Below, piece after piece: positions 1 to 7,666 of a stretch of DNA of 64,000 nucleotides; position 1 is the stretch's first letter; each line of letters starts with the position of its first letter. Both the position numbers and the translations under genes were made by a program. The notes beneath the pieces were generated by a model. It ran no database searches. It was given only the letters and a program-made list of their open reading frames with translations, and was not told the origin of the DNA. The stretch is taken from assembly GCF_900109945.1 (NCBI RefSeq), contig NZ_FOBX01000003.1, positions 372,001 to 436,000 on the forward strand, written 5' to 3'. Source of the DNA: Bradyrhizobium sp. OK095. GTDB lineage: Bacteria; Pseudomonadota; Alphaproteobacteria; Rhizobiales; Xanthobacteraceae.

Positions 1-2
1 TC

Positions 3-953
3 ATGCCGGTTCACGTCTTTCAGGAAAAGTCGCATGCGGCCAATTGAGATCTCTATCCAATCACGACGACGGTTTGTGTCAACAAGAGGGGCTCTTGTTG
101 ATTCCCGCGCCTTTCGAAAGACGAAGAGGTCGCCGCGTCTCCATTGCGGTGGCGGATGGATGCCGGATGCTGCGAGTGCGTTACGTTCGAAAAAAGGAGT
201 ATCGTAGGTGATCGCCAACTCGTTATGGTCGATGAGGTCGAGGCCGAGTCGTTTCGCAAAACGGACTGCCGCGTCGCGATCGGCTTCTGCAGTTGGACGC
301 GTACAAGATGGGGCGAGGCTGATTAGTATGACGCCGCCTCGCCGGCAGGCGTGCGCCGCAGCGGTCAACATCGGGCGCACGAAGTCGGGATACCAAGGCG
401 GGTCGAGTAGCACAGCATCGGCGCTCTCGAACGGTAGACCAGTGTTACAGTAGGCTATAGAGATTGGCGATCCAGTTGCGCGATTGAGGGAGCGAACGCG
501 GTCAGTAATGCAATTGTTCTCGGCAAGGAAGTGGACGCGGCGGTCAATCGGCAGTGCCAGCGCCTCGATAGCGAGGCCGGGCGTACCAAACAGCAATAGC
601 TCACCATCCGTGCGCGTTAAGTCAGTCGCGCGATTGAGCAGTAAACGCGCTGCATCGGATGTAAAACGCCACTCGTAGTCTAGCGGGTGCGGGAGCGGCA
701 GTAGCGATCGGCCTTCGATCGACGTGGCGTTCTGCGCAGCTTGTCGTCTCACGTTCGCGACAAACGTGGCGGAGATGGCTCTGCGTTTCGCGAGCCGATC
801 TAGAGATGCGAGAATCTCGGTTGGGTAGATTGACGGCAATTGATGAAGAAGGGCAGCGAAGCTTCTCGCTCTGCCGGACGCAGCGGCATACGTGAGTGCG
901 TCAATCTTTGCGGCAAAATCAACCTCGGCGATTGAGCGGCGCGCTACGACCAC
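3..953 (-). CDS. DPPW-motif methyltransferase-like protein, C-terminus beyond window
   Basis: An uninterrupted frame of 317 codons runs from a GTG at 951-953 to the left edge without a stop. A GGAGGG ribosome-binding site lies just upstream, and the start overlaps the end of the radical SAM gene by 10 bp, so the two are probably translationally coupled. About residues 118-130 read ELLLFGTPGLAIE, like a SAM-binding motif I. Residues 184-188 are DPPWY, the catalytic motif IV of N6-adenine/amino methyltransferases. The following strand (GGVILISLAP) fits the same fold. Residues 1-110 are helical with no recognised domain. Inference: a nucleic-acid or nucleotide methyltransferase-like enzyme, last visible gene of the operon. 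It could equally be a degenerate methyltransferase-fold sensor. The missing C-terminus prevents a length comparison. Confidence 0.72.
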   Translation of the reverse strand, partial: MVVARRSIAEVDFAAKIDALTYAAASGRARSFAALLHQLPSIYPTEILASLDRLAKRRAISATFVANVRRQAAQNATSIEGRSLLPLPHPLDYEWRFTSDAARLLLNRATDLTRTDGELLLFGTPGLAIEALALPIDRRVHFLAENNCITDRVRSLNRATGSPISIAYCNTGLPFESADAVLLDPPWYPDFVRPMLTAAAHACRRGGVILISLAPSCTRPTAEADRDAAVRFAKRLGLDLIDHNELAITYDTPFFERNALAASGIHPPPQWRRGDLFVFRKARESTRAPLVDTNRRRDWIEISIGRMRLFLKDVNRH

Positions 954-1981
954 GTGTCCCTCCGGTCGAGGGGCACATCGTATATAGGGCGCGCGCGTAG
1001 TTCTGGACTAAAGCGACGAACGATCTCGTCGGTCCAAGCGGCAATAGCTTCCTCCTGAACAGCGAGGCTGCGTTCTCGTTCGATATCGCGGGTCAGTCGT
1101 TGTTCGACCGGAGTAAACACCTGGATGCGTAGCGGCACCATACGCAACGGGAAGTTGGGTTCGATCGCCTGCAGGCGGTCCAAGAGATCAGCGACACCTT
1201 GAGTGACGCCATCCGTATTAGGTGAAGTCAGCGTCACATAACCGTAGAGATCGAGGCCAAGCTTGAGTAGCTGATGCAGAACCTCGAACTGACGATCGTA
1301 TCCGCGCGGGGCAGCGCGAGTGTTGAATGTAAATGAGCTCGCATCGAAGCCTTTGATGCAGCAGACTCGGCCATAGTTTCGATAGCTACGCAGGAGATTC
1401 AGGTCTTCGCGCGAAACCGCGTCGAATAGATATGTGGTGCTGAGATTGTCATCGGTCCACAGATAGGTGGTCTCATGGAGGCCCGCGTTCATCAATGCGC
1501 GCATCATCCAAGGGGTCCATTCCGGCACTAGGTCGGGTGACCCACCTGACAGATCAATGATCCGTGGCGCGTCGGGAATTTGCTGATACAGGCCGACGAG
1601 GTCTGCAGCTGTGAACCACTCGGAGCGGTTGACGTCGGCCTTTAGTAATTCCTCAGGCACAAAGCAGTACCAGCAGCGCCAGGCGCAAGCAGCGTTCTGG
1701 AAAACAAGGGCCGTCATCAATTCGGGGACAGCGGCTAGGCCGAGGGCGCGGCAGGCAGGCGCTATTGGGAGAGGATTCTGAGGCCAGCCGTCGGCGGTTG
1801 CCAAACGAAAATGACGGACGCGGCCATAACCGTTACAATTAGCTGGAAGTGTTAGGTCGATCTCCTGACCTGATCCTGTGAGGCGGGAGATCAGAATGCG
1901 GCCGCTCTCGATATCAATCGCCCGGGCGCGTAGCCGCGCCGCGAAACGTTCCGTATCGATGAGCTTTGCCGGACCAGTCAC
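944..1981 (-). CDS. Radical SAM domain protein
   Basis: 345 residues starting at GTG (1979-1981), with a GTGA overlap with the stop of the preceding gene. Cysteines 99, 103 and 106 form the CxxxCxxC motif (CAWRCWYC) that binds the 4Fe-4S cluster of radical SAM enzymes. GGSPD at 146-150 matches the GGEP-type motif that contacts SAM. The remainder is compatible with a partial TIM barrel. No SPASM-type C-terminal cysteine cluster is visible. The substrate is unknown. Its place between a DUF4186-like protein and a methyltransferase-like protein suggests a modification pathway acting on a nucleotide, RNA, DNA or a peptide made by the operon. I do not recognise the subfamily; viperin-like motifs are not present. 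Confidence 0.85.
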   Translation of the reverse strand: MTGPAKLIDTERFAARLRARAIDIESGRILISRLTGSGQEIDLTLPANCNGYGRVRHFRLATADGWPQNPLPIAPACRALGLAAVPELMTALVFQNAACAWRCWYCFVPEELLKADVNRSEWFTAADLVGLYQQIPDAPRIIDLSGGSPDLVPEWTPWMMRALMNAGLHETTYLWTDDNLSTTYLFDAVSREDLNLLRSYRNYGRVCCIKGFDASSFTFNTRAAPRGYDRQFEVLHQLLKLGLDLYGYVTLTSPNTDGVTQGVADLLDRLQAIEPNFPLRMVPLRIQVFTPVEQRLTRDIERERSLAVQEEAIAAWTDEIVRRFSPELRARPIYDVPLDRRDTWS

Positions 1982-2583
1982 GGGCTTAAGGCCTCTGGTT
2001 CAGGTGGCAGGCCCTGGCGTCGAGACACTTTAGTCGGCTGATCCGCGAGATTGGGTAGCTTCAAGTCAAGAAAAAGGTCTACGAGCGTGGCGCAATAGTC
2101 AAACTCTTCGGTCGTTAGGCGGCGCCCCTTCGGAATATCGTGCCAATATTCAAGGCAGGTCCGACAGCAAGTGGCGGTCGCATGCTGCGCATAATAGATC
2201 GCGTTGCCCTGAAGAGGCGTTTGCCGGCCGTCGCGCGGCGGTTCGGCGACGGCAAGATATTTGTTCAGGCGATCACGGACGGACTCTTTCAGGGCAACGC
2301 GCCCCTTTCGTTGCGCGTGTCGCACCGCGTGCTCGTCAACAGGGCGGTGAAAGAAATGGTGTCGGATCATCTCGCGCTGTAGTGCTCCGAACGTGTGTGC
2401 CGCGTCGCCCCTGTCGCGTCGATGTAGGCGTTTCCAATCGACCAAATCGGCTGAACACGCGCGACACTTGCCGCGCTGTTCGGGCGTCATTTTTTTCAGT
2501 TGCTTGAAGCAATGCAGATCATTGTCGCAATCGGTCGACGTGCATTTGATCTCAAGCGGCGGCGGCTTTTGAAAATTGTCCAT
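1978..2583 (-). CDS. DUF4186-like protein with N-terminal Cys-rich module
   Basis: The chosen start is ATG at 2581-2583, which has a GAGG box 6 nt upstream; a TTG 12 nt further upstream is the alternative. The 201-residue product has an N-terminal cluster of cysteines (CTSTDCDNDLHC, then CRAC) that looks like a zinc-binding module. The C-terminal half contains YYAQHATATCCRTCLEYWH and DGRQTP, which I recall as the signature of the DUF4186 family, normally a stand-alone protein of about 120 residues. The double-cysteine/histidine signature suggests a metal site. It overlaps the radical SAM gene (GTGA) and lies 8 nt downstream of the ImmA-type gene. Function unknown. The extra N-terminal module may recruit a partner or nucleic acid. 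Confidence 0.75.
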   Translation of the reverse strand: MDNFQKPPPLEIKCTSTDCDNDLHCFKQLKKMTPEQRGKCRACSADLVDWKRLHRRDRGDAAHTFGALQREMIRHHFFHRPVDEHAVRHAQRKGRVALKESVRDRLNKYLAVAEPPRDGRQTPLQGNAIYYAQHATATCCRTCLEYWHDIPKGRRLTTEEFDYCATLVDLFLDLKLPNLADQPTKVSRRQGLPPEPEALSP

Positions 2584-2591
2584 GGCAGACC

Positions 2592-4040
2592 TCAATGAAG
2601 TGCCCGATCAAGTAACTGCCGATCGAGTTCGTTGTCGATGTCGTAGGGGAAGCGCTCGATGAAGACGTCGCGTGCAATCATCCAGGGATCACCATCGTCC
2701 GTCTGCAAATTCGCTGCGGCTCCCCACCAGTTTACGCCCTGCCAAGAGAGACGGAATGCAAGATAATTGGCGAGTGCACCTACACCGACAGCGTATTTGG
2801 CTGCGATACTTGGTACGATGCTCTTTAGCCGCTCCACCGAATTCCTGGCCGCTTCTACACAGGCTTGCGTCAACATCTCAGCCTTGCCATCGAGAATGAC
2901 TTCTCCGGCAAACTGACTCGCGGCGACCTCCTCGTTGGAGTGGCGTCGCTCGATCGAAGTTTCATCCGCCTCAATAACTTCAAGTGTGTCGGCCTTGGGG
3001 TCCTGGCCAGCATGGAATAGTTCATGCAGAAGATCGAACAACCACCGAGCCTCATGCCGAGAAGTTTGCTTTAGTACGATCGCGTTCCGTCCCTCATAAC
3101 GCCAGCATGCCCCATGAAAAGTGCCCCGATCGCGCAGAGGAAGAACAACAACGCCTAAATCCCATGCGGCGTGAAGCGCGCTTTTCAAGTCTACGGCCTT
3201 GTAGCTCCTTCGAATAAAACGATGCATTACGGCAGCGTCGGTTGGAATCTCAGCTCTTGGTAGTGATCGTGCGCCCTTAAGCGCTACGACGGCGAGATAG
3301 TTAGCGTAAGCTGCATAGAGGCTTGTCGTAGTTTGAGCGCGATTGGCCGGCATTTTGAACCGAGCCTCGGCGGCGGCAAAGCGAGGCGCTACGAGAGCTT
3401 GAGCACCAAAGACGTTATCGCGCGTCCAGCCGAACACTCGCTCTAGGACCGCACCGACCTTTGCGGTTAGAGCGTAGTCATCATCATCGATACCGACTTC
3501 GCCGCTCGCGCGTGCGGCGTCTGCAGACGGTAGTAGGCGCGACACTAGGAAATCGCGGTCAAGGCCAACTTGACGCAACTTGCTGACAAGTCCTCCGAAG
3601 CTATCCGGCGCCACCGGCAATAGAATGTCGTTTTTGATACGAACGCCGAGTGCCGCAGCGATCTCGCGAAGGCGTTGATAACTTGCTGACGCATAGCGTT
3701 CAGCTTCATACCGCTGAATTTGCTGCTCTTTGAGATTGAGCCGTTCAGCAAGGACTTTTTGACTAAGGCCGCCAGCGATCCGTGCCTTGATGAATCCGTC
3801 CGCCAGTTCATCGAACGAACTGATGGATATCACCGAAATGTCTGCAGACTTGAGGCGGTCGTATTCGGCGAGTTCGGCCTGCAGATCGGCAAGCTGGCTC
3901 TCCATCGCTTCTCGTTCAGCTTGCACCAGGCGCTGATGCACGTCGTCGCGTGTGGTACCCGTGGCGAGACTACTTATAGCCTCGCGAAAACGATCGGCTT
4001 CGCTTCGAGTAATTTTGTACTGCCGTTCATTTGTGATCAT
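2592..4040 (-). CDS. XRE-family HTH / ImmA-IrrE metallopeptidase fusion
   Basis: 482 residues from ATG at 4038-4040, overlapping the upstream gene by ATGA. Residues 1-65 are a charged helical lead-in, resembling HigA-type antitoxins at the very N-terminus. Residues about 78-133 are a helix-turn-helix (GLSQKVLAERLNLKEQQIQRYE). Residues 339-343 are HELFH, a zinc-peptidase HExxH motif, with a downstream EEVAASQFAGE helix supplying the third ligand, as in ImmA/IrrE (DUF955) proteases. In known systems such fusions act as both repressor and inducible protease that lifts repression. Here it is the best candidate to bind the palindrome upstream of the operon. The C-terminal 100 residues have no recognised domain. 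Confidence 0.88.
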   Translation of the reverse strand: MITNERQYKITRSEADRFREAISSLATGTTRDDVHQRLVQAEREAMESQLADLQAELAEYDRLKSADISVISISSFDELADGFIKARIAGGLSQKVLAERLNLKEQQIQRYEAERYASASYQRLREIAAALGVRIKNDILLPVAPDSFGGLVSKLRQVGLDRDFLVSRLLPSADAARASGEVGIDDDDYALTAKVGAVLERVFGWTRDNVFGAQALVAPRFAAAEARFKMPANRAQTTTSLYAAYANYLAVVALKGARSLPRAEIPTDAAVMHRFIRRSYKAVDLKSALHAAWDLGVVVLPLRDRGTFHGACWRYEGRNAIVLKQTSRHEARWLFDLLHELFHAGQDPKADTLEVIEADETSIERRHSNEEVAASQFAGEVILDGKAEMLTQACVEAARNSVERLKSIVPSIAAKYAVGVGALANYLAFRLSWQGVNWWGAAANLQTDDGDPWMIARDVFIERFPYDIDNELDRQLLDRALH

Positions 4041-4474
4041 GGCAGACTCCCGAGACCGATATTCACGACGCCCTTTGGTATCCCGTTACGATCCTTCATA
4101 AAGAAATCGCGGTAGAGCACGCCGGGGGCGGCCGCAGCGCTCGCCGGAAAGAGCTCTCCTAGGTATTTTGTTTTCATAGCCGCCCGACCATTCGAAAAAT
4201 CGAGCAACACGGGGTCGATGAGGCCGGGATCGACCCCTTGAGTGTCCCACGCTCCGTCATAGTCCTCCGGTAGGTGCTTTAGGCTAACGAAGCTTCCATC
4301 GAGAAGTACCGATCGGCAGCCTGCACCGGCAAGGTTTTGGAGGGCTGCGAGGAGGCCGCCGACCAGCAGAACCCGATGCCCATTTCCGCTAAACCGGGAC
4401 GCGACTTCGCTCCAGGGCGCGTCGTGGACCCCGGGTGGAAGGTAGCCAGTCGACGAATCAGCTTCAGGGAGCAT
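4037..4474 (-). CDS. Nucleotidyltransferase-like (DUF6932-like) protein
   Basis: From ATG at 4472-4474 the product is 145 residues, beginning MLPEADSSTGYLPPGVHDAP. The motif LLDGSFVSLKHLPEDYDGAWD has the GS...DxD spacing of the minimal nucleotidyltransferase fold, and the LPPGVH opening matches what I recall of DUF6932. It is the first gene of the five-gene operon and overlaps the next gene by ATGA. The start is uncertain. A TTG at 4508-4510 with a GGAGAA box would add 12 residues and read through the palindrome; longer in-frame starts reach 4570. The promoter position favours the inner ATG, giving a leaderless transcript. Related minimal nucleotidyltransferases act as antitoxin or toxin modules; here the role is unknown. 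Confidence 0.72.
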   Translation of the reverse strand: MLPEADSSTGYLPPGVHDAPWSEVASRFSGNGHRVLLVGGLLAALQNLAGAGCRSVLLDGSFVSLKHLPEDYDGAWDTQGVDPGLIDPVLLDFSNGRAAMKTKYLGELFPASAAAAPGVLYRDFFMKDRNGIPKGVVNIGLGSLP

Positions 4475-4477
4475 GAT

Positions 4478-4495
4478 CACAACAATATTGTTGTG
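4478..4495. promoter_or_regulatory. 18-bp perfect palindrome, probable operator
   Basis: CACAACAATATTGTTGTG is its own reverse complement over all 18 bases. It lies three bases in front of the inner ATG of the operon's first gene and covers the predicted -10 box, so binding would block transcription. The HTH/ImmA protein encoded second in the operon is the natural candidate repressor (inference). Confidence 0.72.
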
Positions 4496-4510
4496 TTGAA
4501 TGTTCGTCAA
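4482..4510 (-). promoter_or_regulatory. Sigma-70-type promoter of the accessory operon
   Basis: On the minus strand a TTGACG -35 box (4505-4510) is followed after exactly 17 bp by TATTGT (4482-4487). The predicted transcription start falls at about 4475, directly at the ATG at 4474, which implies a leaderless mRNA. The -10 box sits inside the palindrome. Confidence 0.6.
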
Positions 4511-4591
4511 GTGTTCTTCTCCGGCTAAGTTTGCCGAGCGGCACGGCGCCGGTTGGCGAAGCTGTGCCAAGCCGGGTCAGCCGCCAACGTT

Positions 4592-5089
4592 TCACCCCCG
4601 TGCCATCTTCTCGAACTTCTTCACCAGCCGCTCCCGCTTCAACCGCGACAGCCGCTGGATCCAGAACATGCCGTCGAGCTGGTCGATCTCATGCTGATGG
4701 CAGACCGCGCGCAACGCGTCCGACTCTTCGCTTTGCATGTTGCCGTCGATATCCTGATAGCTGATCCGCACGCGGGCGTGGCGCTGCACCTCGTCGTTGA
4801 CGCCGGGCATCGAGACGCTGCCTTCGCGGTGCATGATCAATTCGGGCGAGGCCCATTCGATCTCGGGGTTGACGTAAGTCTGCGGGCCGTCCTTGGCGTC
4901 GAGCTCGAGCACGACGATGCGCAAGGGCACGCCGATATGCGGCGCGGTGATGCCGATGCCGGGCGCGGCGCGCATCGTGTCGAGCAGGTCGGCCGCGAGC
5001 TCGCGCAAGCCGTGGTCGAACGTGGTGACGGGGCGGGCCGGCACCGCGAGCCGGCGGTCGGGGTAGCGGACGAGGGGGCGGATGGCCAT
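4592..5089 (-). CDS. Peptide deformylase-like protein with substituted active site
   Basis: 165 residues with the overall order and length of peptide deformylase, the enzyme that removes formyl from nascent N-terminal methionine. All three signature motifs are recognisable but altered. Motif 1 is GIGITAPHIG, with His51 where the catalytic Gln normally sits. Motif 2 is EGSVS, with Ser91 replacing the metal-binding Cys. Motif 3 is HEIDQ, with Gln137 replacing the second metal-binding His. Two of the three metal ligands are therefore missing, so classic metal-dependent deformylase activity is unlikely. It is probably a divergent paralogue, with the true def elsewhere. The next gene is divergent and encodes a TetR regulator; the island operon begins beyond its 3' end. 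Confidence 0.85.
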   Translation of the reverse strand: MAIRPLVRYPDRRLAVPARPVTTFDHGLRELAADLLDTMRAAPGIGITAPHIGVPLRIVVLELDAKDGPQTYVNPEIEWASPELIMHREGSVSMPGVNDEVQRHARVRISYQDIDGNMQSEESDALRAVCHQHEIDQLDGMFWIQRLSRLKRERLVKKFEKMARG

Positions 5090-5140
5090 TCGAGGCTCCT
5101 ACCACTCACGGATGGTTGAAGCACCCTGTTCTTGACTGCC

Positions 5141-5156
5141 TACCAACTGGAAGGTA
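5141..5156. promoter_or_regulatory. Candidate TetR operator 1
   Basis: TACCAACTGGAAGGTA is an imperfect palindrome ending 4 bp before the tetR start codon. The same motif recurs at 5822-5837 before the next gene, which supports a role as the autoregulatory site of the adjacent TetR protein. Confidence 0.6.
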
Positions 5157-5160
5157 GCTA

Positions 5161-5751
5161 ATGGTCATGGCCAATGTTTCCTCGACCGCCGACGACATCC
5201 TGTCCTGCGCGCGCAGCCTGATCATCGCGGGCGGCTACAATGGCTTCAGCTACGCTGATGTCGCCGAGGTCGTCGGCATCCGCAAGCCGAGTATCCACCA
5301 CCATTTCGCCAGCAAGGTCGATCTGGTTCGCACCCTCGTATCGCGCTACCGCGAGGAAGCCGAGGCGGGACTGGCCGCGCTCGAGCGCAACATTCCGGAC
5401 CCGCGCGACCAGCTCAAAAGCTATGTCGGGTATTGGGAGGCGTGCATCGCGGATGCGACGGCGCCCTTCTGCGTCTGCGCGCTGCTGGCCAGCGAGCTTC
5501 CGATCTTGCCGGAGGAAGTCGCGCTGGAAGTCCGTGCGCATTTCCGTTCGCTCGCGTCGTGGCTGACGTCTGTCATGGAGCGCGGCAAGCGGAAGGGGCG
5601 GCTGCATCTCTCCAGCACAGCGAAGGTCGAGGCTGAAGGATTCATGGCGACCGTTCACGGTGCGATGCTGTCGGCGCGCGCCTATGGCGATCCAAAGATG
5701 TTCGGTGTGATCACAGGGCCGTTGCTGGAGCGGTTGTCCAGCAAGCACTGA
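5161..5751 (+). CDS. TetR/AcrR family transcriptional regulator
   Basis: 196 residues. The N-terminal HTH is typical of TetR (GYNGFSYADVAEVVGIRKPSIHHHF region, residues about 25-50), followed by a helical ligand-binding domain in which cysteines (FCVCALL) line part of the core. A second ATG two codons downstream is an equally possible start. Candidate operators lie in front of this gene and in front of the next one (5852), so it probably represses both itself and the small membrane protein. The inducer is unknown. Confidence 0.9.
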   Translation: MVMANVSSTADDILSCARSLIIAGGYNGFSYADVAEVVGIRKPSIHHHFASKVDLVRTLVSRYREEAEAGLAALERNIPDPRDQLKSYVGYWEACIADATAPFCVCALLASELPILPEEVALEVRAHFRSLASWLTSVMERGKRKGRLHLSSTAKVEAEGFMATVHGAMLSARAYGDPKMFGVITGPLLERLSSKH

Positions 5752-5821
5752 AGATATTGGCGAGACGATAACGACATCCCGCAGGCAAGCGTGGGTGAGC
5801 GCATCTCGCTGCGCGTAAAAC

Positions 5822-5837
5822 TACCAACTAGTCGGTA
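5822..5837. promoter_or_regulatory. Candidate TetR operator 2
   Basis: TACCAACTAGTCGGTA is a near-perfect palindrome (one mismatched pair) 14 bp before the start of the 5852 gene. It shares TACCAACT and GGTA with the site before tetR. Confidence 0.62.
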
Positions 5838-5851
5838 AAGGAGAGAGTGTC

Positions 5852-6442
5852 GTGGTGCATCATCAATTGAATCTCGTTCGTGCCGACCGTGAGCGGTGGC
5901 TGAAACAATACTATTTCGTCCGGGCGACGTTCTCCGTCGCATGGGTCGTTGCCGCATTTGCTGTCGGAGCATCGTCTCCGCCGATCGCCGCTGCCTTGCT
6001 CGTGCTCTATCCGGCATGGGACGCCGCGGCGAACTTCGTGGACGCGTTGCGCAGCGGCGGCTTGAACCAAAACCGCACGCAGGCGCTGAACGTCGTGGTC
6101 AGTCTGGCGACCACCGTCGCCGTTCTCGTTGCCTTGCAGACGAGCATGAATGGGGTGCTCGGCGTATTCGGCGCCTGGGCTATCCTGTCAGGGTTGCTCC
6201 AGCTCGGGACGGCCATCCGGCGCTGGAAGAGTTTTGGCGCGCAGTGGGCGATGGTGCTCAGCGGCGGCCAGTCAGCGCTTGCCGGCGGTTTCTTCATCTT
6301 TCAGGCCACGACGCCGATGTCTCCGACGATCGCTGACGTCGCGGGCTATGCCGGGGTCGGTGCGGTCTATTTCCTGGTTTCAGCAGTGTGGCTCACCGTC
6401 AGCGCATGGCGCCAACGCGCCAGGCGGGCTCAGCTGGGATGA
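5852..6442 (+). CDS. Integral membrane protein, probable TetR target
   Basis: 196 residues starting at GTG with a GGAGAG box upstream. About six hydrophobic segments (roughly residues 25-42, 45-60, 82-100, 105-122, 133-152 and 160-185) make it an inner-membrane protein. The layout resembles small DUF308/HdeD-like proteins, but no diagnostic motif was recognised. The N-terminus is cytoplasmic and charged (DRERWLKQYY); the C-terminus is Arg-rich. It lies 100 bp downstream of tetR in the same orientation, with its own copy of the presumed TetR operator, so it is likely induced by the same signal. Function unknown. Confidence 0.75.
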   Translation: MVHHQLNLVRADRERWLKQYYFVRATFSVAWVVAAFAVGASSPPIAAALLVLYPAWDAAANFVDALRSGGLNQNRTQALNVVVSLATTVAVLVALQTSMNGVLGVFGAWAILSGLLQLGTAIRRWKSFGAQWAMVLSGGQSALAGGFFIFQATTPMSPTIADVAGYAGVGAVYFLVSAVWLTVSAWRQRARRAQLG

Positions 6443-6600
6443 TGCGATGGTGATTTCGGAATAATGACATTATGCCAGTGTTTTGCCCGACGTGTCAAAT
6501 CGCGATTTGCCATCGCGATGTCTCGGCTTCGCAATTCACCCGCATCTTGAGTCATTGATCCCGCAGGGGTCGGCTACTGTGCATGGGGTTGTTTTCAACA

Positions 6601-6631
6601 TTGTTGTTGGCGACAATGCTGCCAACAACAA
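6601..6631. promoter_or_regulatory. 11-bp perfect inverted repeat before esterase gene
   Basis: TTGTTGTTGGC and GCCAACAACAA are perfect reverse complements separated by 9 bases and end 18 bp before the start codon of the esterase gene. It could be an operator or an mRNA leader hairpin that masks the ribosome-binding site (GGAGGA immediately follows). Confidence 0.55.
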
Positions 6632-6649
6632 GTTGCGGAGGAAAACTTC

Positions 6650-7666
6650 ATGCGCAGGATCGCAATCGCACTGGCGGCAACCATCGCAGCCGCAACGCCC
6701 GCTGCGGCCGATTATCTGGTCAAGGAGGTCGGCAGCTTCCATATCGGCGGCCACACCGAAACCCTGAGCGGGCTGCCGTCGAAGGAGATCGTGTTCTCGC
6801 CCGGCGCTCCGCCGATCAAGGTCGATCCGAACGGCGAGTTCGAGGTCGAGCAGATGTATGTCCAGTTCGTCAAACAGGCCGCGCCGAAATCGAAGCTGCC
6901 GCTGCTGCTCTGGCATGGCGGCGGGCTCTCGGGGGTGACGTGGGAGACCAAGCCCGACGGCAAGCCGGGCTGGCAGCAATTCTTCCTCAATGCCGGCTAT
7001 GACGTCTACGTTTCCGATGCGGTCGAACGCGGCCGTGCCTCCTGGGCGCGCTATCCGGAGATCTTCAAGAGCGAGCCGTTCTTCCGGCCCAAGAAGGAGG
7101 CGTGGGAGCTGTTCCGGATCGGGCCCAGCTATGAGGTCGGCGGCAAGCGCGAAGCGTTCGAGGGCGAACAATTCCCGATCGAGGCGTTCGACCAGTTTGC
7201 CAAGCAGGGCATTCCGCGCTGGGCCACGAACGATGCGGCCACGCAAAAAGCCTATGACGCGCTGGTGCAGAAGGTGTGCCCGTGCATCATCCTGGTCCAC
7301 AGCCAGGGCGGCAATTTCGGCTTCACCGCCGCGCTCAATGCGCCCGACAAGGTGAAGGCGCTGATCACCATCGAGCCGTCGGGTGCACCGGATCCGGCGA
7401 AGGCCGATGCGGCAAAGCTCAAGGGCGTGCCGCATCTGATCGTCTGGGGCGATTTCCTCGACAAGGTTCCGGTATGGTCGAAGCTCGTGGTCAACCCGAC
7501 CAAATGGGGGCAGGCGGTCGCGGCCGCCGGCGGCAAGGTCGATACGTTCGAGCTACCGAAGATGGGCATCAAGGGCAACACCCACATGATGATGATGGAC
7601 CGCAATTCGGACGATGTTGCGCGGCTCGTCAACGACTGGATCGAGAAGCAGGGGCTGGCCAATTAG
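6650..7666 (+). CDS. Secreted alpha/beta hydrolase (esterase-like)
   Basis: 338 residues with a Sec signal peptide (MRRIAIALAATIAAATPAAA, cleaved near residue 20), so periplasmic or secreted. The alpha/beta-hydrolase fold is shown by LLLWHGGG (oxyanion-hole region), HSQGG as the nucleophile elbow with Ser in the centre, and a C-terminal GNTHMMMMD segment that should supply the catalytic His. The substrate is unknown. The gene precedes an MFS transporter in the same orientation with about 118 bp between, so a small uptake/hydrolysis unit is possible. A GGAGGA ribosome-binding site precedes ATG, and a perfect inverted repeat lies upstream. Confidence 0.85.
   Translation: MRRIAIALAATIAAATPAAADYLVKEVGSFHIGGHTETLSGLPSKEIVFSPGAPPIKVDPNGEFEVEQMYVQFVKQAAPKSKLPLLLWHGGGLSGVTWETKPDGKPGWQQFFLNAGYDVYVSDAVERGRASWARYPEIFKSEPFFRPKKEAWELFRIGPSYEVGGKREAFEGEQFPIEAFDQFAKQGIPRWATNDAATQKAYDALVQKVCPCIILVHSQGGNFGFTAALNAPDKVKALITIEPSGAPDPAKADAAKLKGVPHLIVWGDFLDKVPVWSKLVVNPTKWGQAVAAAGGKVDTFELPKMGIKGNTHMMMMDRNSDDVARLVNDWIEKQGLAN

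Noticed and set aside
4553..5119. 188-codon frame on the plus strand opposite the deformylase-like gene
   Set aside because: It is the complement of a coding region with deformylase motifs; its own sequence is His/Ala/Arg-rich shadow without any motif.
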